This document shows positions 57,501-62,400 of a stretch of DNA of 64,000 bases, one piece after another (position 1 is the stretch's first letter; each line of letters begins with the position of its first letter). The DNA comes from Paragonimus westermani. Taxonomy: Eukaryota; Platyhelminthes; Trematoda; Plagiorchiida; Troglotrematidae. A model generated the notes under the pieces. It did not search any database. It saw only the letters and a list, made by a program, of their open reading frames with translations, and was not told the DNA's origin. Both the position numbers and the translations under genes were made by a program. Location: NCBI GenBank assembly GCA_008508345.1, contig QNGE01000134.1:124350-188349 (forward strand). The letters run 5' to 3'.

Positions 57501-58303
57501 ATAAATTAGCCACATACTATGTTCCGGCTTATTCTGAACTACAGGTGATTGAATCGGTTACTCTACATAGTGAACCAACTACTAAATCTTGTCAGTGCAT
57601 TAAAAAGACAGGTTATTACTGCTAGTTATCATGCCACACGTTCAAAGGAACGTTATCTCCCATCTGAACAATGCCGCGCTACATATTTCTAAGGTTGTGA
57701 TCATATGGCTCCTTCTTATCAGAAAACGTGTTAATATGAGCAATCTGTAATTCTAATCTAAGTCCTATAAAAAACCTTTGGGACGTATTCGTCCAGCAAG
57801 TATAGGATGATGATAAAACCTGCGACCGTGTGACAGAGTTGGGGGAAGGTTTAAATGTAAGCTGGGATAGTTAACACACCTTGACTCGCGTATTAGGGAC
57901 ATAATGAAACGACGAAGTTCCGAACTCGCGTGGACGAAGCACGTTCTAGTGGTGTCCACCGATACATCACAAACAAGGCTGATTTTATAGGCTTACTGTT
58001 GTCATCTTTGCCGCATTTCCCGTAAACTCGCCGGAAGTAAGTATACCTAATCTCACGTTGCTATGATGACTTGTATTGATCTCAGTCAAAATATGCGCTA
58101 TGCGACGTGTGTTGGCAGAATTGTCACTAAAATTTTACGGATTTGTTTTTTTGAGTTTACTAGGAAGCTATGGTGGTCGTTTTACCTTTTGCTCACTCTT
58201 TTCCTGATCCGACGTTTCTGTTTGTGCAGGCGAAACGAAATGCTCCAACAGTACCAAACCCCACGCTGGCCAACATCCAGTCCTCCGAAGCGATCCTTCC
58301 AGA
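3261..58303 (+). CDS. PPP1R12A: Myosin phosphatase targeting subunit (MYPT/PPP1R12-like), 5' part, six exons
   Basis: The family binds the PP1 catalytic subunit through a KVKF-type motif and ankyrin repeats and directs it to myosin. Exons 3261-3509, 3542-3672, 25453-25656, 48583-48805, 53699-53773 and (likely) 58230-58303 join with phases 0, 2, 2, 0, 0 into about 318 codons. Diagnostic features are KNKQIKSWVGSETD at residues 16-28, KNIKF at 38-42, ankyrin repeats containing DNDGWTPLHAA and DHDGWTALHAAAHW, the inter-repeat LLRDAKHWLE block, and SVLDVADQEMIPLL after the last repeat. Each has a counterpart in vertebrate MYPT1 in the same order. PPP1R16-type relatives fit less well because they lack the RWIGSETD-like block. 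The central region, inhibitory phosphorylation site and C-terminal zipper are not seen and should lie downstream. Whether A, B or C is meant cannot be decided for an invertebrate. Confidence 0.93.
3510..3541 (+). other. Intron 1, only 32 bp
   Basis: The intron runs from GTGAGT to TGATGCAG with a short T-rich centre. Removing it fuses GLTCVHL to CCINGDYEFLEFL in frame across an ankyrin repeat, matching the family. Retention would introduce a TGA after eight codons and shift the frame. Tiny 5' introns next to very long ones are known in schistosome genes. Confidence 0.88.
3542..3672 (+). CDS. PPP1R12A: PPP1R12-like exon 2 (ankyrin repeat)
   Basis: The exon starts in phase 0 after TGATGCAG and ends after two bases of an Arg codon at AG|GTGAGT. 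It encodes the repeat body FLIKEGADINIQDNDGWTP and LHAASSFGSEELV. These correspond to the FLVENGANINQPDNEGW and PLHAAASCG segments of human MYPT1 as I recall them. The split Arg codon is completed by the first base of exon 3, 21.8 kb away. Confidence 0.92.
3673..6669 (+). other. Start of intron 2, mostly unrecognised
   Basis: The 21.8-kb intron 2 begins here. I recognise no gene in this part. A 16-base perfect palindrome (ATGGCTAGCTAGCCAT) is at 4753-4768. An open frame of 135 codons on the - strand (5372-5779) has no recognisable motif and no conserved neighbours, so I treat it as chance or as an unrecognisable relic. Short CT- and GT-rich runs occur, but no long tandem repeat. Confidence 0.5.
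6670..9140 (+). mobile_element. LINE remnant: endonuclease trace, RT, 3' tail
   Basis: Several degenerate segments follow the order of one non-LTR element on the + strand. A weak AP-endonuclease trace (SCSETSL and what follows) is at about 6690-6915. The linker before the RT appears as PRITQALKRLKSAGF at about 7287-7331. The RT begins near 7520 with LASAFFRWIIAAREID and continues to GVRHDCLLSPLATF at about 7843-7884, the counterpart of the RT motif GVRQGCPLSPFLF. The RT is then cut by the palindrome at 7905-8182. A 3' untranslated tail at 8930-9140 resembles the tails of the elements at 59200 and 63600. Frameshifts and stops are numerous, so this is an old copy. The endonuclease part is the least certain. 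Confidence 0.68.
7905..8182. repeat. Near-perfect palindrome with 6-base loop
   Basis: The sequence ending at 8040 (CAATCAGGC) is mirrored from 8047 (GCCTGATTG). The outermost bases fade near 7905-7908 and 8179-8182. About 132 bases per arm pair, with one mismatch seen (GGTAAC on the left, GTAACC-type on the right) and a six-base centre AGTGAA. The left arm is the natural continuation of the LINE RT at 7759-7960, so the right arm looks like an inverted copy of it. It could be a real hairpin or fold-back duplication, or an assembly or library artefact. Confidence 0.9.
9141..9749. other. Intronic stretch, no recognisable gene
   Basis: Nothing recognisable except a short AT dinucleotide run (9638-9658, TATATATATATGTATGTATA). 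Overlapping short open frames on both strands at 9417-9733 have no family features. Confidence 0.4.
9750..10440 (-). mobile_element. Penelope-like element: RT end and GIY-YIG endonuclease remnant
   Basis: Read on the - strand from about 10430, the sequence carries the region after the Penelope-type RT (EYPSSFINVSIRGF, then VPYIHGISKAAQRTL at about 10240-10190). This leads into a GIY-YIG endonuclease start GAIYAIPFLKC-DQQYVGE near 10103-10050. In this family the link between the two blocks typically reads like PYIRGVSE and VVYxIPCxDCxxxYVGET. Further down, DIETRWAKKNQQ resembles the end of the endonuclease domain. Stops and at least one shift are present, and the element is truncated on both sides. 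The class is well supported; function is not expected. Confidence 0.72.
10441..11806. other. Intronic stretch, no recognisable gene
   Basis: I could not recognise a domain, repeat or RNA gene here. The T-rich region 11200-11600 has no long open frame. The right end directly adjoins a LINE RT fragment, so some of it may be decayed LINE sequence. Confidence 0.35.
11807..12740 (+). mobile_element. LINE remnant: C-terminal half of RT to 3' end
   Basis: The fragment starts at the RT motif GVHQGFLFSPVVFSFAMDEV (11807 on), the equivalent of GVRQGCPLSPFLFNFAMDEV in this LINE group. It continues through a diverged palm/thumb (KVLMQDH near 12047, NVGIGYQIES near 12150, and VLLYGCET-like residues near 12260-12290). 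The last parts resemble the HLDRLRWLGH-type and WGPRD-type blocks in scrambled frames up to about 12700, ending near a LFDRVVCEVSN-like C-terminus. Many stops and frameshifts show it is old. It has the same orientation as the other LINE pieces of this intron. Confidence 0.66.
12741..17594. other. Unassigned part of intron 2
   Basis: Nearly 4.9 kb without anything I can identify. The longest open frames (13588-13857 -, 14411-14713 -, 16484-16828 +) have neither family motifs nor convincing splice contexts. No tandem repeat longer than a few units is visible. Confidence 0.4.
17595..18275 (+). repeat. Unclassified dispersed repeat, copy A
   Basis: This segment aligns by eye, in the same orientation, with 28635-29110. 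Shared landmarks are a GGATACAGGCTCGC block (17653 on), a GTGAACGGCATCTA/ATAAACGGCATTTA block, CAACTGGCG-ACAACGGTGGTC near 18210, and GGGTCTAG near 18244. Both copies open after an A/G-rich run containing AAAAGAGAAAGG or AAAAGAAAGGG. Translation shows a DTGS-like string at the start, which could be chance. I do not recognise the family. It is directly followed by LINE sequence at 18500. Confidence 0.65.
18500..18850 (+). mobile_element. LINE remnant: end of RT
   Basis: In shifting frames the + strand reads ISILINKAQMDFANV (about 18560-18605), then STVRVVLSYCRET and DVVRGLSVFNSPCLRT (about 18660-18765). These match, in order, the DEISARIxKARLAFANL, AAVRSVLLYGCETW and DVRRLSVFDHRCLRS blocks near the RT C-terminus of the LINE group found elsewhere in this window. 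It is a short, strongly decayed fragment. Confidence 0.66.
18851..20619. other. Unassigned part of intron 2
   Basis: No recognised gene or repeat. It includes the possible - strand exon at 19481-19671, listed separately. A simple palindrome GATGAGATCTCATTATC-like stretch is inside it. The rest has short open frames only. Confidence 0.35.
19481..19671 (-). CDS. Possible antisense exon, unidentified
   Basis: On the - strand a 191-base open segment lies between an acceptor-like GAAAGCAG (exon from 19671) and an excellent donor AG|GTAAGTTGG (exon end 19481). The frame is open throughout, with a balanced, protein-like composition (LSEINHRYRSPYHKETVG, then TATLVEDISDDNEISST, then a basic end ENYKPSHRKSR). 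I recognise no family. The polypyrimidine tract before the acceptor is weak and no partner exon is visible. It may be a nested gene's exon, a relic, or chance. Confidence 0.2.
20620..21900 (+). mobile_element. LINE remnant: AP endonuclease joined to RT C-terminus
   Basis: The endonuclease starts near 20630 (GAFNFNTLSD, the counterpart of GAFNVRTLSQ) and runs with frame changes through VWCVLETGVCD, TLRVSGDAE and DCIPVNG-CLCVFRLS. It continues with DLLKQIKHSGIIVLVGDFDG (ending at 21117), RLLQLCTSHGLY, PWTQLDNIAV and SDYAVVRARF (near 21400). These are the ordered blocks of an AP-type endonuclease, with the catalytic Asp-Phe-Asn site changed to DFD. Near 21600-21660 it jumps to the region just before the RT thumb (TMLNRVSSRVGLCGMCF, then PSKCKVLLQD), so the RT core is missing. 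The 3' part is closely similar to 24480-24700. Confidence 0.8.
21901..23439 (+). other. Unassigned stretch with a 216-codon open frame
   Basis: Two items stand out. A 55-base segment at about 22435-22490 (CTACGTTTCAGCCACTTCGG onward) has an inverted counterpart at 47228-47285. An uninterrupted frame at 22857-23507 encodes 216 codons beginning MNKNITRVRVYFSMMLLVTL, a hydrophobic start that could be a signal or membrane segment. I recognise no domain in it, and it runs into LINE sequence at its 3' end, so it may be chance or a composite. Confidence 0.35.
23440..24770 (+). mobile_element. LINE remnant: linker, RT and RT C-terminus
   Basis: The linker before the RT is recognisable at about 23560-23660 (DRFVRDGSLITSKLR, then TERFEEQF). 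A decayed RT follows, with FLDAVARSVYWDCVLSKGAV at about 24130-24188, the counterpart of FLDIRAAFDSVDRSVLWxCLLKKGV. Further pieces lie near 24340-24400. The C-terminal part reads VSSLAGLCGMYFAASKCKV (near 24495) and LLQDWDILTLTF, then ILGWHLSG and DEISVRIEKAQIACASLRHL to 24718. The last portion is close to the copy at 21645-21880 at the base level. Stops and frameshifts make it inactive. Confidence 0.76.
24771..25452 (+). other. End of intron 2
   Basis: No repeat or gene recognised. The intron ends with CCTTCCGTATTCCAG, a normal pyrimidine-rich acceptor directly before exon 3. Confidence 0.5.
25453..25656 (+). CDS. PPP1R12A: PPP1R12-like exon 3 (ankyrin repeat and inter-repeat block)
   Basis: The exon completes the Arg codon split at the end of exon 2, giving ELVR|LLLEHGADVSISSCETEL. 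It continues through PIDLSQNNSVTKLLTEAMQ to RQTEAQLLLRDAKHWLEIGR, and ends after two bases of a Glu codon at donor GTGAGC. The last part corresponds to the EEERIMLRDARQWLNSG block that lies between the two ankyrin groups of MYPT1, a feature that separates MYPT from generic ankyrin proteins. Confidence 0.92.
25657..27599. other. Start of intron 3, unassigned
   Basis: Intron 3 is 22.9 kb. This first part contains no recognisable gene or known repeat. Open frames are all short and without motif support. Confidence 0.4.
27610..27840 (+). repeat. tRNA-like SINE copy preceded by an inverted partial copy
   Basis: The forward copy starts near 27690 (GAGATCAGTGACGCAGTGGT, box A-like) and has GGAGTTCTAATCC at about 27744 in the box B place. 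It continues through GGATATGCACTAATGACGAG to CTCGAGTTTAGTACCTCTG. Just before it, 27613-27660 (TATTACATATCCTTACCACG and on) is the reverse complement of the middle part of the same element. The same arrangement recurs at 38890-39420 and 43520-43890. Confidence 0.62.
27841..28634. other. Unassigned intronic stretch
   Basis: No recognised feature. A short perfect inverted motif (TTACACCGGTGTAA) lies at 28266-28279. The rest contains only short open frames. Confidence 0.35.
28635..29110 (+). repeat. Unclassified dispersed repeat, copy B
   Basis: This aligns by eye with copy A at 17595-18275: CGGATACAGGCTCGC (28697 on), the ATAAACGGCATTTACCAACC block, CAACTGGCGGAGACAACGGT near 29038 and GGGGGTCTAGG near 29068. 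It is shorter than copy A, and the two diverge after about 29110. An open frame of 142 codons (28803-29231) overlaps it but is not shared intact by copy A. The family is not identified. Confidence 0.65.
29480..31500 (-). mobile_element. LINE remnant: endonuclease to RT
   Basis: Read on the - strand from 31494, the endonuclease begins with FNVLTLRKIGQQASLISTLL and HECCVPETRIFHSD. It continues, with shifts, to IAVLGRDMNTQPRHPSPEGK (near 31030), LGGTFGV, a SRDWMLQLCAPHE block and PDSDHTAWS near 30730. These follow the block order of the AP endonuclease at 20620-21540 on the other strand. The RT follows in one open frame from 30086 to 29484: NPRGVRFISIPF is the NxRGISLxPIASK counterpart, and GGSRQRCPHSSFLF (about 29577-29618) is the GVRQGCPLSPFLF counterpart. 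The palm catalytic YxDD motif is not preserved in the part I can read. The copy is old and truncated at its 3' end. Confidence 0.78.
31501..33057. other. Unassigned intronic stretch
   Basis: An open frame of 137 codons on the + strand (31450-31863) overlaps the LINE start and has no recognised domain. Another at 32492-32731 ends in a donor-like AAAAAA|GTAAGAAGG at 32655-32660, but no partner exon is visible. A run of ten G bases is at 32778-32787. I assign no gene here. Confidence 0.35.
33058..33113 (+). repeat. Direct repeat unit at left edge of gap
   Basis: GTGACCGAAGCCAAAGGAC at 33058 and AATTGGCTTGCGC at 33099 recur in the same order and spacing at 34055 and 34096. The unit is about 56 bases and about 80% identical to the right-hand copy. 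The sequence is cut by the gap immediately after it. Confidence 0.85.
33114..34054. other. Assembly gap (941 N)
   Basis: The stretch contains only undetermined bases. Open frames that appear to cross it are meaningless. Because both borders carry copies of one repeat unit, the gap probably hides a tandem array or a collapsed repeat. Confidence 0.99.
34055..34110 (+). repeat. Direct repeat unit at right edge of gap
   Basis: This is the second copy of the 56-base unit described at 33058, starting exactly at the first called base after the gap. The middle of the unit differs (CACCTGCAATTAACC against CGCATGCGCTTATCC), so the copies are diverged rather than identical. Confidence 0.85.
34111..34899 (-). 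other. Stretch between gap and RTE-like LINE
   Basis: On the - strand this lies 3' of the LINE at 34900-37900 and may contain its C-terminus and untranslated tail. I could not align it to the expected RLRWxGHV block. A 140-codon - strand frame (34343-34765) has no recognised motif. Confidence 0.35.
34900..37900 (-). mobile_element. RTE-like LINE, nearly complete but broken
   Basis: On the - strand the element starts near 37800 with the AP endonuclease: IQTWNVRTLLDPCSATERRT, then DVAALSETRLADQGKL (near 37640), VLGDLNARVGRD (near 37290-37320), TWTHPRSGHHHLLDYV and CSTDHRLVRTELF (near 37030). The RT follows: SYRGISLLSYASKVLVRIL (near 36140), FIKAFDSVSREAL (near 35900), VKQSCVLAAAPFSLYLSVM and the catalytic LLFADDSA (near 35550). 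The C-terminal part is seen as DNCADFCYLSNNLSTDLFED (near 35360) and LRRIWGIRLSDMVPNTEVL (near 35100). Frameshifts and stops separate these parts, for example around 37570, 37350, 36840 and 36030. It is the best-preserved LINE of the window and differs from the other group. The clade name is inferred from block style. Confidence 0.85.
37901..38889. other. Unassigned intronic stretch
   Basis: The first part may be the 5' untranslated region of the - strand LINE. Beyond it I recognise nothing. Open frames are short and unsupported. Confidence 0.35.
38890..39020 (-). repeat. tRNA-like SINE copy, inverted
   Basis: This is the reverse complement of the first half of the element at 39170-39420: TGCATATCCTTATCACGGCC, then GGATTTGAACTCCGG (box B on the - strand), then CATAAGGCAACCGTGTTGAC and CACTGCGTCATTGACCTCA (box A side). 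It is separated from the forward copy by about 150 bases. Confidence 0.7.
39170..39420 (+). repeat. tRNA-like SINE copy
   Basis: It begins near 39181 with GAGGTCAATGACGCAGTAGT, whose TGACGCAGTAG resembles an RNA polymerase III box A. GGAGTTCAAATCCTGG (near 39234) contains GTTCAAATC, a good box B about 40 bases further on. A tRNA-unrelated body follows with GATATGCACCACTGACAAGC, GAAACTCGAGTCTAGTGCTT, AGAGGCTGGCTGGAAAGT and GCGATCAAATGTGAGTGATG. Body landmarks recur at 27690, 40650, 43670, 52060 (inverted) and 56670. A tRNA-derived SINE is the simplest reading. Confidence 0.65.
39421..40644. other. Unassigned intronic stretch
   Basis: No recognised gene. A short ACAC-rich section lies at 39950-39990. 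The GC-rich piece 40020-40110 is not part of a recognised element. Confidence 0.35.
40645..40770 (+). repeat. 3' part of a tRNA-like SINE
   Basis: CGAAACCTGAGTTTACTACT, CTTTTCGAAAGAGGCTGGCT, GGAAAGTCTCTGAA and GCGAGTGATGTTCAACTTGA follow the body order of the copy at 39170-39420 and the copy at 43670-43890. The tRNA-like head is missing. It directly precedes the Penelope remnant. Confidence 0.6.
40800..41576 (-). mobile_element. Penelope-like RT remnant, left arm of an inverted pair
   Basis: On the - strand the segment reads KVDGVTTCGPLDPILVNFYM (about 41440-41380), the counterpart of the QIDGVAMGSPLGPVLANxFM block of Penelope-type RTs. SYYGLYVDGT follows near 41296-41320, where the catalytic motif YVDD has become YVDG. 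Downstream come ESLPSHEGLTDQ and further diverged RT end. Two short insertions relative to the right arm (about 50 bases near 41245-41295 and about 70 near 40935-41005) are visible. The first part of 41364-41576 has no mirrored copy. Confidence 0.72.
41577..42010 (+). mobile_element. Penelope-like RT remnant, right arm of an inverted pair
   Basis: This is the reverse complement of 40800-41363 with roughly 90% identity by eye and without the left arm's two insertions. On the + strand it encodes YYGLYVDDTLAT (YVDDT at 41626-41640), so the catalytic aspartates are kept here. The mirrored sequence runs to about 42010, including CCCAGCGAAGAGACAATTCG on the opposite strand. Only the RT end is present, and stops follow soon after the motif. 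Confidence 0.72.
42011..43519. other. Unassigned intronic stretch
   Basis: No recognised gene or repeat. Open frames are short and lack motifs or splice support. Confidence 0.35.
43520..43890 (+). repeat. tRNA-like SINE with inverted partial copy
   Basis: The forward copy starts near 43682 (GTGCGGTCAGTGGCGTGCTA) with AGGGTTCTAGTCCCGG near 43735 in the box B place. It continues to CTTTTCGAAGGCGACTGGCT, GGAAAGTCTG and ATGCGAGTGATATTCAACTT. In front of it, 43533-43580 (CAGTGCATATCCTTGCCACT, GCCGGCGATTTCCG) is an inverted partial copy. The layout equals that at 27610 and 38890. Confidence 0.62.
43891..44869. other. Unassigned intronic stretch
   Basis: No recognised feature. It adjoins the 3' end of a - strand Penelope-like element. 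Confidence 0.35.
44870..46010 (-). mobile_element. Penelope-like element: RT end, linker, GIY-YIG endonuclease
   Basis: From about 45690 on the - strand the frame reads FLDAFMTRRANGTLRSLVHH and VTWGDQSSFLS, the usual block after the Penelope RT, and then PKKLIGAHI near 45450. VVYQFTCSC-SEVYVGRS (about 45215-45160) opens the GIY-YIG endonuclease with its Tyr-containing pair of motifs. Domain end residues are in one open frame 45123-44875: HLMAIGHQVDPLNSIKI, then PKLLAFCEAMFIRIYQWTLC, with the catalytic Glu in the FCEAMFI-type helix. Frameshifts and stops interrupt it. It is a different subfamily in style from the copy at 9750-10440. Confidence 0.78.
46011..48582. other. End of intron 3, mostly unassigned
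   Basis: A 58-base segment at 47228-47285 (the inverse of 22435-22490) and a SINE-like piece near 47190-47215 (GACTCGAGTTTCGCTC) are the only things I can relate to the rest of the window. The intron ends with GAACTTCTCAG directly before exon 4. Confidence 0.4.
48583..48805 (+). CDS. PPP1R12A: PPP1R12-like exon 4 (ankyrin repeats of second group)
   Basis: The first base completes the Glu codon begun in exon 3. The exon encodes YVVDPRTGASPLHVAACKDY and TDVLEVLLKTPGLDLDCQDH, then DGWTALHAAAHWNHEQSVRL and LVDAGASFDVYTFA, ending in phase 0 at GTGAGC. TGASPLHVAA and DGWTALHAAAHW correspond to GGTALHVAA and DGWTPLHAAAHW of MYPT1. The repeat order and the AAHW signature are strong family evidence. 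Confidence 0.94.
48806..53698. other. Intron 4
   Basis: This 4.9-kb intron has normal GT-AG ends (GTGAGC, CACAACAG). It contains a - strand SINE copy (52060-52200). One + strand frame at 50750-51241 runs 164 codons with a single TAG at 51005, including a hydrophobic stretch (VSITLLLGILCYTFS), but I recognise no family. Nothing else is identifiable. Confidence 0.5.
52060..52200 (-). repeat. tRNA-like SINE copy, inverted
   Basis: AAGCACTGAACTCGAGTTTC, then GGGATTGCACTCTGGTCCAT in place of the box B side, and CTATGCTATTGACTTCACAT with TTGGGCACGGTTGTAATT mirror the order of the element at 39170-39420. It is more diverged than the intron 3 copies. Confidence 0.5.
53699..53773 (+). CDS. PPP1R12A: PPP1R12-like exon 5 (end of ankyrin domain)
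   Basis: This short exon of 25 codons, phase 0 at both ends, encodes NQSVLDVADQEMIPLLRQLR and ERQRA between CACAACAG and GTAGGT. It corresponds to GQTAFDVADEDILGYLEELQ in MYPT1, the cap directly after the last ankyrin repeat. The in-frame join with exon 4 and the DVAD match make it secure despite its size. Confidence 0.9.
53774..58229. other. Intron 5
   Basis: This 4.5-kb intron has GTAGGT and TTTGTGCAG ends with a strong pyrimidine tract at its 3' side. It contains one SINE copy (56670-56860). Open frames such as 55772-56020 (+) and 56944-57174 (-) look protein-like in places but have no recognised motif. Confidence 0.5.
56670..56860 (+). repeat. tRNA-like SINE copy
   Basis: GTAGAGGTTGGTGGTGCAGT (box A side), CTGGAGTTCAAATACCGTTC (box B side, GTTCAAATA), AAATATGCACTACTGAGGAG and CATCTCGAGTTTAGTACTCT follow the order of the other copies. 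Diverged and truncated at its 3' end. Confidence 0.58.
58230..58303 (+). CDS. PPP1R12A: Probable PPP1R12-like exon 6
   Basis: This starts after a very good acceptor (a long pyrimidine tract then TTTGTGCAG) and ends at GTAAGC. It continues the reading frame as AKRNAPTVPNPTLANIQSSE and AILPE, then two bases of the next codon. The family is poorly conserved after the ankyrin domain, so homology is weak (a KR-containing start similar in place to SEKRDKK of MYPT1). The argument is mainly the splice signals and open frame. Confidence 0.55.
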
Positions 58304-58739
58304 GTAAGCATTGTCATTTTGTGTTCGTTCTGCCTCGCAACCCACTAGTGTCCACAACAAATCCGTGCAACTGCGTTTGGTTTGTAGAAGGGCTCTTTCC
58401 TTGTTCATCCATGTGTAACTCTGTCCGAACTCATTTGTGGGGAACTATGAAAGACGAATTACAGCGCCCAGTCAGCATCACGGGGCTAATCTGTGCAGGC
58501 TTGCACTGATAGAGTAACCAGTCAGCGCATATGAATAAAGCAACCGGTTGTTTCAACGGCCTTGTCGATTATCATCATTCTTGTTATCTTTCATTCATTG
58601 AGATCTTTCATCCAGTCAAGATTTCGTGCTGACCCTTGCATGTGACATTCATTCGTTCATCCGATTTCGAAGACGTGCACATTTATGCGACGTATTTTTA
58701 ACACTATTAGTTGACGTCACGATTAAGGAAGAGCAGCTC
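58304..58739. other. Start of intron 6, nothing recognised
   Basis: No recognised feature before the LINE 3' fragment. Confidence 0.35.
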
Positions 58740-59400
58740 ATTCCTTCCAGTTTACCAGATAATTGCTCAGCTATCTGACCACCGATGTCTGCGCTCCATC
58801 GTTGGCATCGAGTAAGCAACGAAAATGTTACCAGGTGGGTGTTTGGGAGTGATTGTCGAACAGATTCCTTTGCTCAGTCCTCTCATTTGCACAGACTTAG
58901 ATAGTTAGGCCATGATGCCAGCTAGTCGTCTGCCATACCTATCATCCTTTGTCGACACTGGGACCGACTTTCGTAAGGTGGTAGGTGGACAGATGACGAC
59001 CTTGTGTAGAGAAGTGAGGTCGTTCACTACGGGGTTTAGCACTGTAGACCAGGTTCGTCTAGGGGGCTGGGGCCGTTGAGGCTCGCAGAGTCGGTTGTTA
59101 GATGTGTTAGGTGAGGTGGCGGCTAATCGGACTCAGTGGTCATTAGTTGGTCTAGCTGCCTGCACGTAAGTGCGCTTAGTGATACAGCACAGTGAAAGCC
59201 GTAGGGAAAGCTGTCTTGTTGATAGCGCCCTGCTTTCACTTTTAGCTTGGTTTTTGTTTGCAAGGTGTAATCACCGTGATGCGGAATGTTTCAATGTAGA
59301 AGTAGCCAGTGCTTGTTTTTTCATGGTTGTATGGCAGTTAGGCATCAGTGTGTACCACCGATGTAATGTTTGATAATGATAACTGTGCATCCAACCTCCA
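58740..59400 (+). mobile_element. LINE 3' end fragment and tail
   Basis: In shifting frames the last part of a LINE ORF is visible: a HRVSNENVT-like block near 58805, and VRLGGWGR followed by GSQSRLLDVLGEVAANRTQW (about 59050-59130), the counterpart of RLPGWGPRDSQSRWLETLGE in the copy at 64000. The 3' untranslated tail (GTGAAAGCCGTAGGGAAAGC, GTTGTATGGCAGTTAGGCAT, CACCGATGTAATG) continues to about 59380 and matches the tail at 63600 on the opposite strand. Confidence 0.75.
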
Positions 59401-62400
59401 AAAGTGGAACCGCGACTAATCAATCCACCCAACACACCAGTCGTTCACTAATTGTTTGGGTGTTTACCGATCATTTTACCGTGCTCCATGAGATAGTGTT
59501 GATTCAGACCAACGAATGAAAGCCACATGTACCAGTTAGTGACCGATATCCATCAAGGGTCACATGAACGGTGTATACATCAAGTGCTTATAGCAGCCTA
59601 AGTTAGAGTAATCCACTTTGGATGATTGTTATTCTCCTGCTACACGCGTCCTATAAGGTTGAGCAGACCTTTCCGAAAATAATGCAGTTTATATTAGGTG
59701 TGTTCATGGGACCTGTGTCGGCCGGGTGGTGCATATCGCCTTCTGTTTTCCGGGCGTACCTTACCATAACCCTACCAACCGTGTGGGATCAGAACCTGAG
59801 GTGTGAGGGCGCACGCTGATTGTGACCAATTTGACAATCAACCAGTCAGAGAGCGGAAACCTATTGATCCGCATTGGTCAGACCAACAACGGCGGACAGG
59901 CATAGGCGGATGATTGGATAAAAGTACATCGGTTGTCCGAATCAATGGGAGCATCTCAGCGACGTATGCAGTACTATTACTGAATGTCACTTGTTCGGAC
60001 CCAACTACACAGATTTTCATCCGAATTGCTTTCTCTTTGGTCTGTCCGTTCACGGTATAATCGGCGCACAATGTGTTGTAATATGGCACGCGCCCAGAGT
60101 GCAGAAATCGAGAGAAACACCAGGAAGATCAAGAGTTGAAAGCGAATATTAGAAATTTGTATACGCGTTTTACGGAACGTCAACAGAAGGGCTGTGCACT
60201 GTTATCAACGAATTTGTAGATACGTCAGGCGTAAAAAATAGTGTTTATGTTCACGTTCGTGTATCCTCACTTACCGTGTAATGGATGTCAGACAGCAACA
60301 TTATCACTGTCTTACTTGATCCGATTCGGTTGCTCAGATGTTCCCACTCAAATAGTTTGCCGTGAAATGCTCATTCACGGTATTTTACGTGTTCATTTAG
60401 CAAGAATCGTATGAATCCACTGGAATATGATTTTCATTTGGTCGGAGAACCCAAACTCCTGTACCGTACGCGTTGTTCTATCGGTAGAGATTTATAATGT
60501 ACATCAACAAATTTAGCAATACTTAACGTGTGTGGTTAGTCAGTGTCTGGTTTCTCAAGTGGTCTGGATCAAAACTTAAGGCTCACTTATGCAGTCGACT
60601 CCTATCGAAGCTGAGACACCAATTTTTGGAATTCTCATTTACTTTGATGTTGCAACTCAGCACACTGTAGTTTTGCAAACCATCATAGCCGTCATACATT
60701 GGATGAGTCTTCCTTCCTATGATAGTTTTTTGTGTACGCTCCTTTGGGGACACGCATTTTGTTTTCTCCTTGAATCCGGTACAGCCTGTTTAACTTGTGG
60801 CGTAGGCGATCATTCTGTCCAATATGCACATTTGCACTGCTCCCAATCGATGTGATGTGTACGAATTCAACGTAAGTGTGGATGCTTAGCGCAGGTAACC
60901 GTATCCACTTCCAGTCTCGGTTTCACGGCCGATTGTGGCACAAACGCCCACAGTATGTCGTTTGGGTGTTCCAATGGGCATGTTGGCTGGGCAGAACGTT
61001 TGCAGGGTTTAGGTTGCGTGCTATCGACCAATGCGCCCATTTCCACACACATACACATGCACACCCGGTAGGAGGAAGCGGGCAACGTGTATTATGGCAA
61101 TGCAGCTGCATTGACTGTCGGCGGTAGTCACGTCGCATGGGGATTACGCGAGCTGGTGTGGTGTGTGCGCGCGCAGATACACAATTTGTTGCAAAGTAAT
61201 CTCATTTGCCTTCGTGTCGCCTTAGTTATGCCTGCTAGTTAGTCTAAAGCATGGGAACCCTTCATGTTGTTCACGATCGCGAAAGCATCCGTGTTTAATG
61301 GATGTTGGATATTCATTACTCTACCGCGCAGAGCTGTTTTGTGTTTGTGGTTGAAAATAAAGCAAACCCATTCACAATTCATTGAGTTAATTCACTTTTA
61401 CGTTTGGACAAACTCGCAAATATCTCTAACATTATTAATAGCTAGTTTTTCTCCCAACTTGTTCATCACTCGGATAGCCACTTTACTGTTGCATATAACG
61501 GCGAATTACCGATTTTCGCAATACATGTTTTAGTTTTGTTTGTCATTGGTTTGTGTACCCAGGTTGTTTTAATTTTAGCTACCTCTGTTCCTGGCACACA
61601 CAACCCAAAATTTCACTCGTTTGTTTAACTGACTTAAAACTGGTTGACATTGTTTACCCGTCCACATGTATCACTGGCTGTCAATTTTTGCTCCGTCTAT
61701 AGCCGGTTGAAAAATACATTTCATACTCTACGTCAATCAACCCTTGTTTTCTGTACACGCCTATTCATATGTTCGTTGAGCAGTTGTATTGGCTGTGGGA
61801 TCAGTAGACTGGTGGTTAACGCATGTTCGTTTGACATCCACAGTAGGATTCAGATTTCACGCCGCGATCTACATTAGAACATGCATCACTACTCATCCAG
61901 TGAAACTCTTATTGACTTGAACATATATAAGACGTAACGGTATGTGTAGACGGTACCCGTAATTTTCGTTCACTTGTTTGCTGTCCGAATTCTTACAAAC
62001 TCTAGTCGTTCTGTTGTTGCTTTATTAGTTGAATCAACGATTAGGGTTTCTCAAACCCGACAACTGCTGTTTCTCGCTCGGGGCCCCTTCATAGTATGTA
62101 TGACCATGTTTCAAACAGTTCGCACTTCCGACAATCAGTAGTCTCTGGTTCAAATCTCAACAGTTCCCAACTTTCGTAACTGGGAGTTGGACAAACAAGT
62201 TGAAGGAAAATTAAAATTTTGTCAAAGTGAAACGATGTATGAGGTGACACGAAGATAATCCATAAATATTCGTTGTTTACGGTCGTCAACAGTGTGTAAA
62301 ATTTTTGTCCACCGTTAGGCGCTCTCTGTCGCCTGGGACAGGACTCTAACTAATTAACTGTATCCTCGAATTGGTATTCATGTGCTGCTGTACTTTCTAG

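Noticed and set aside
58063..58509. 148-codon + strand frame
   Set aside because: It crosses the likely exon 6 in another frame and shows no family similarity.
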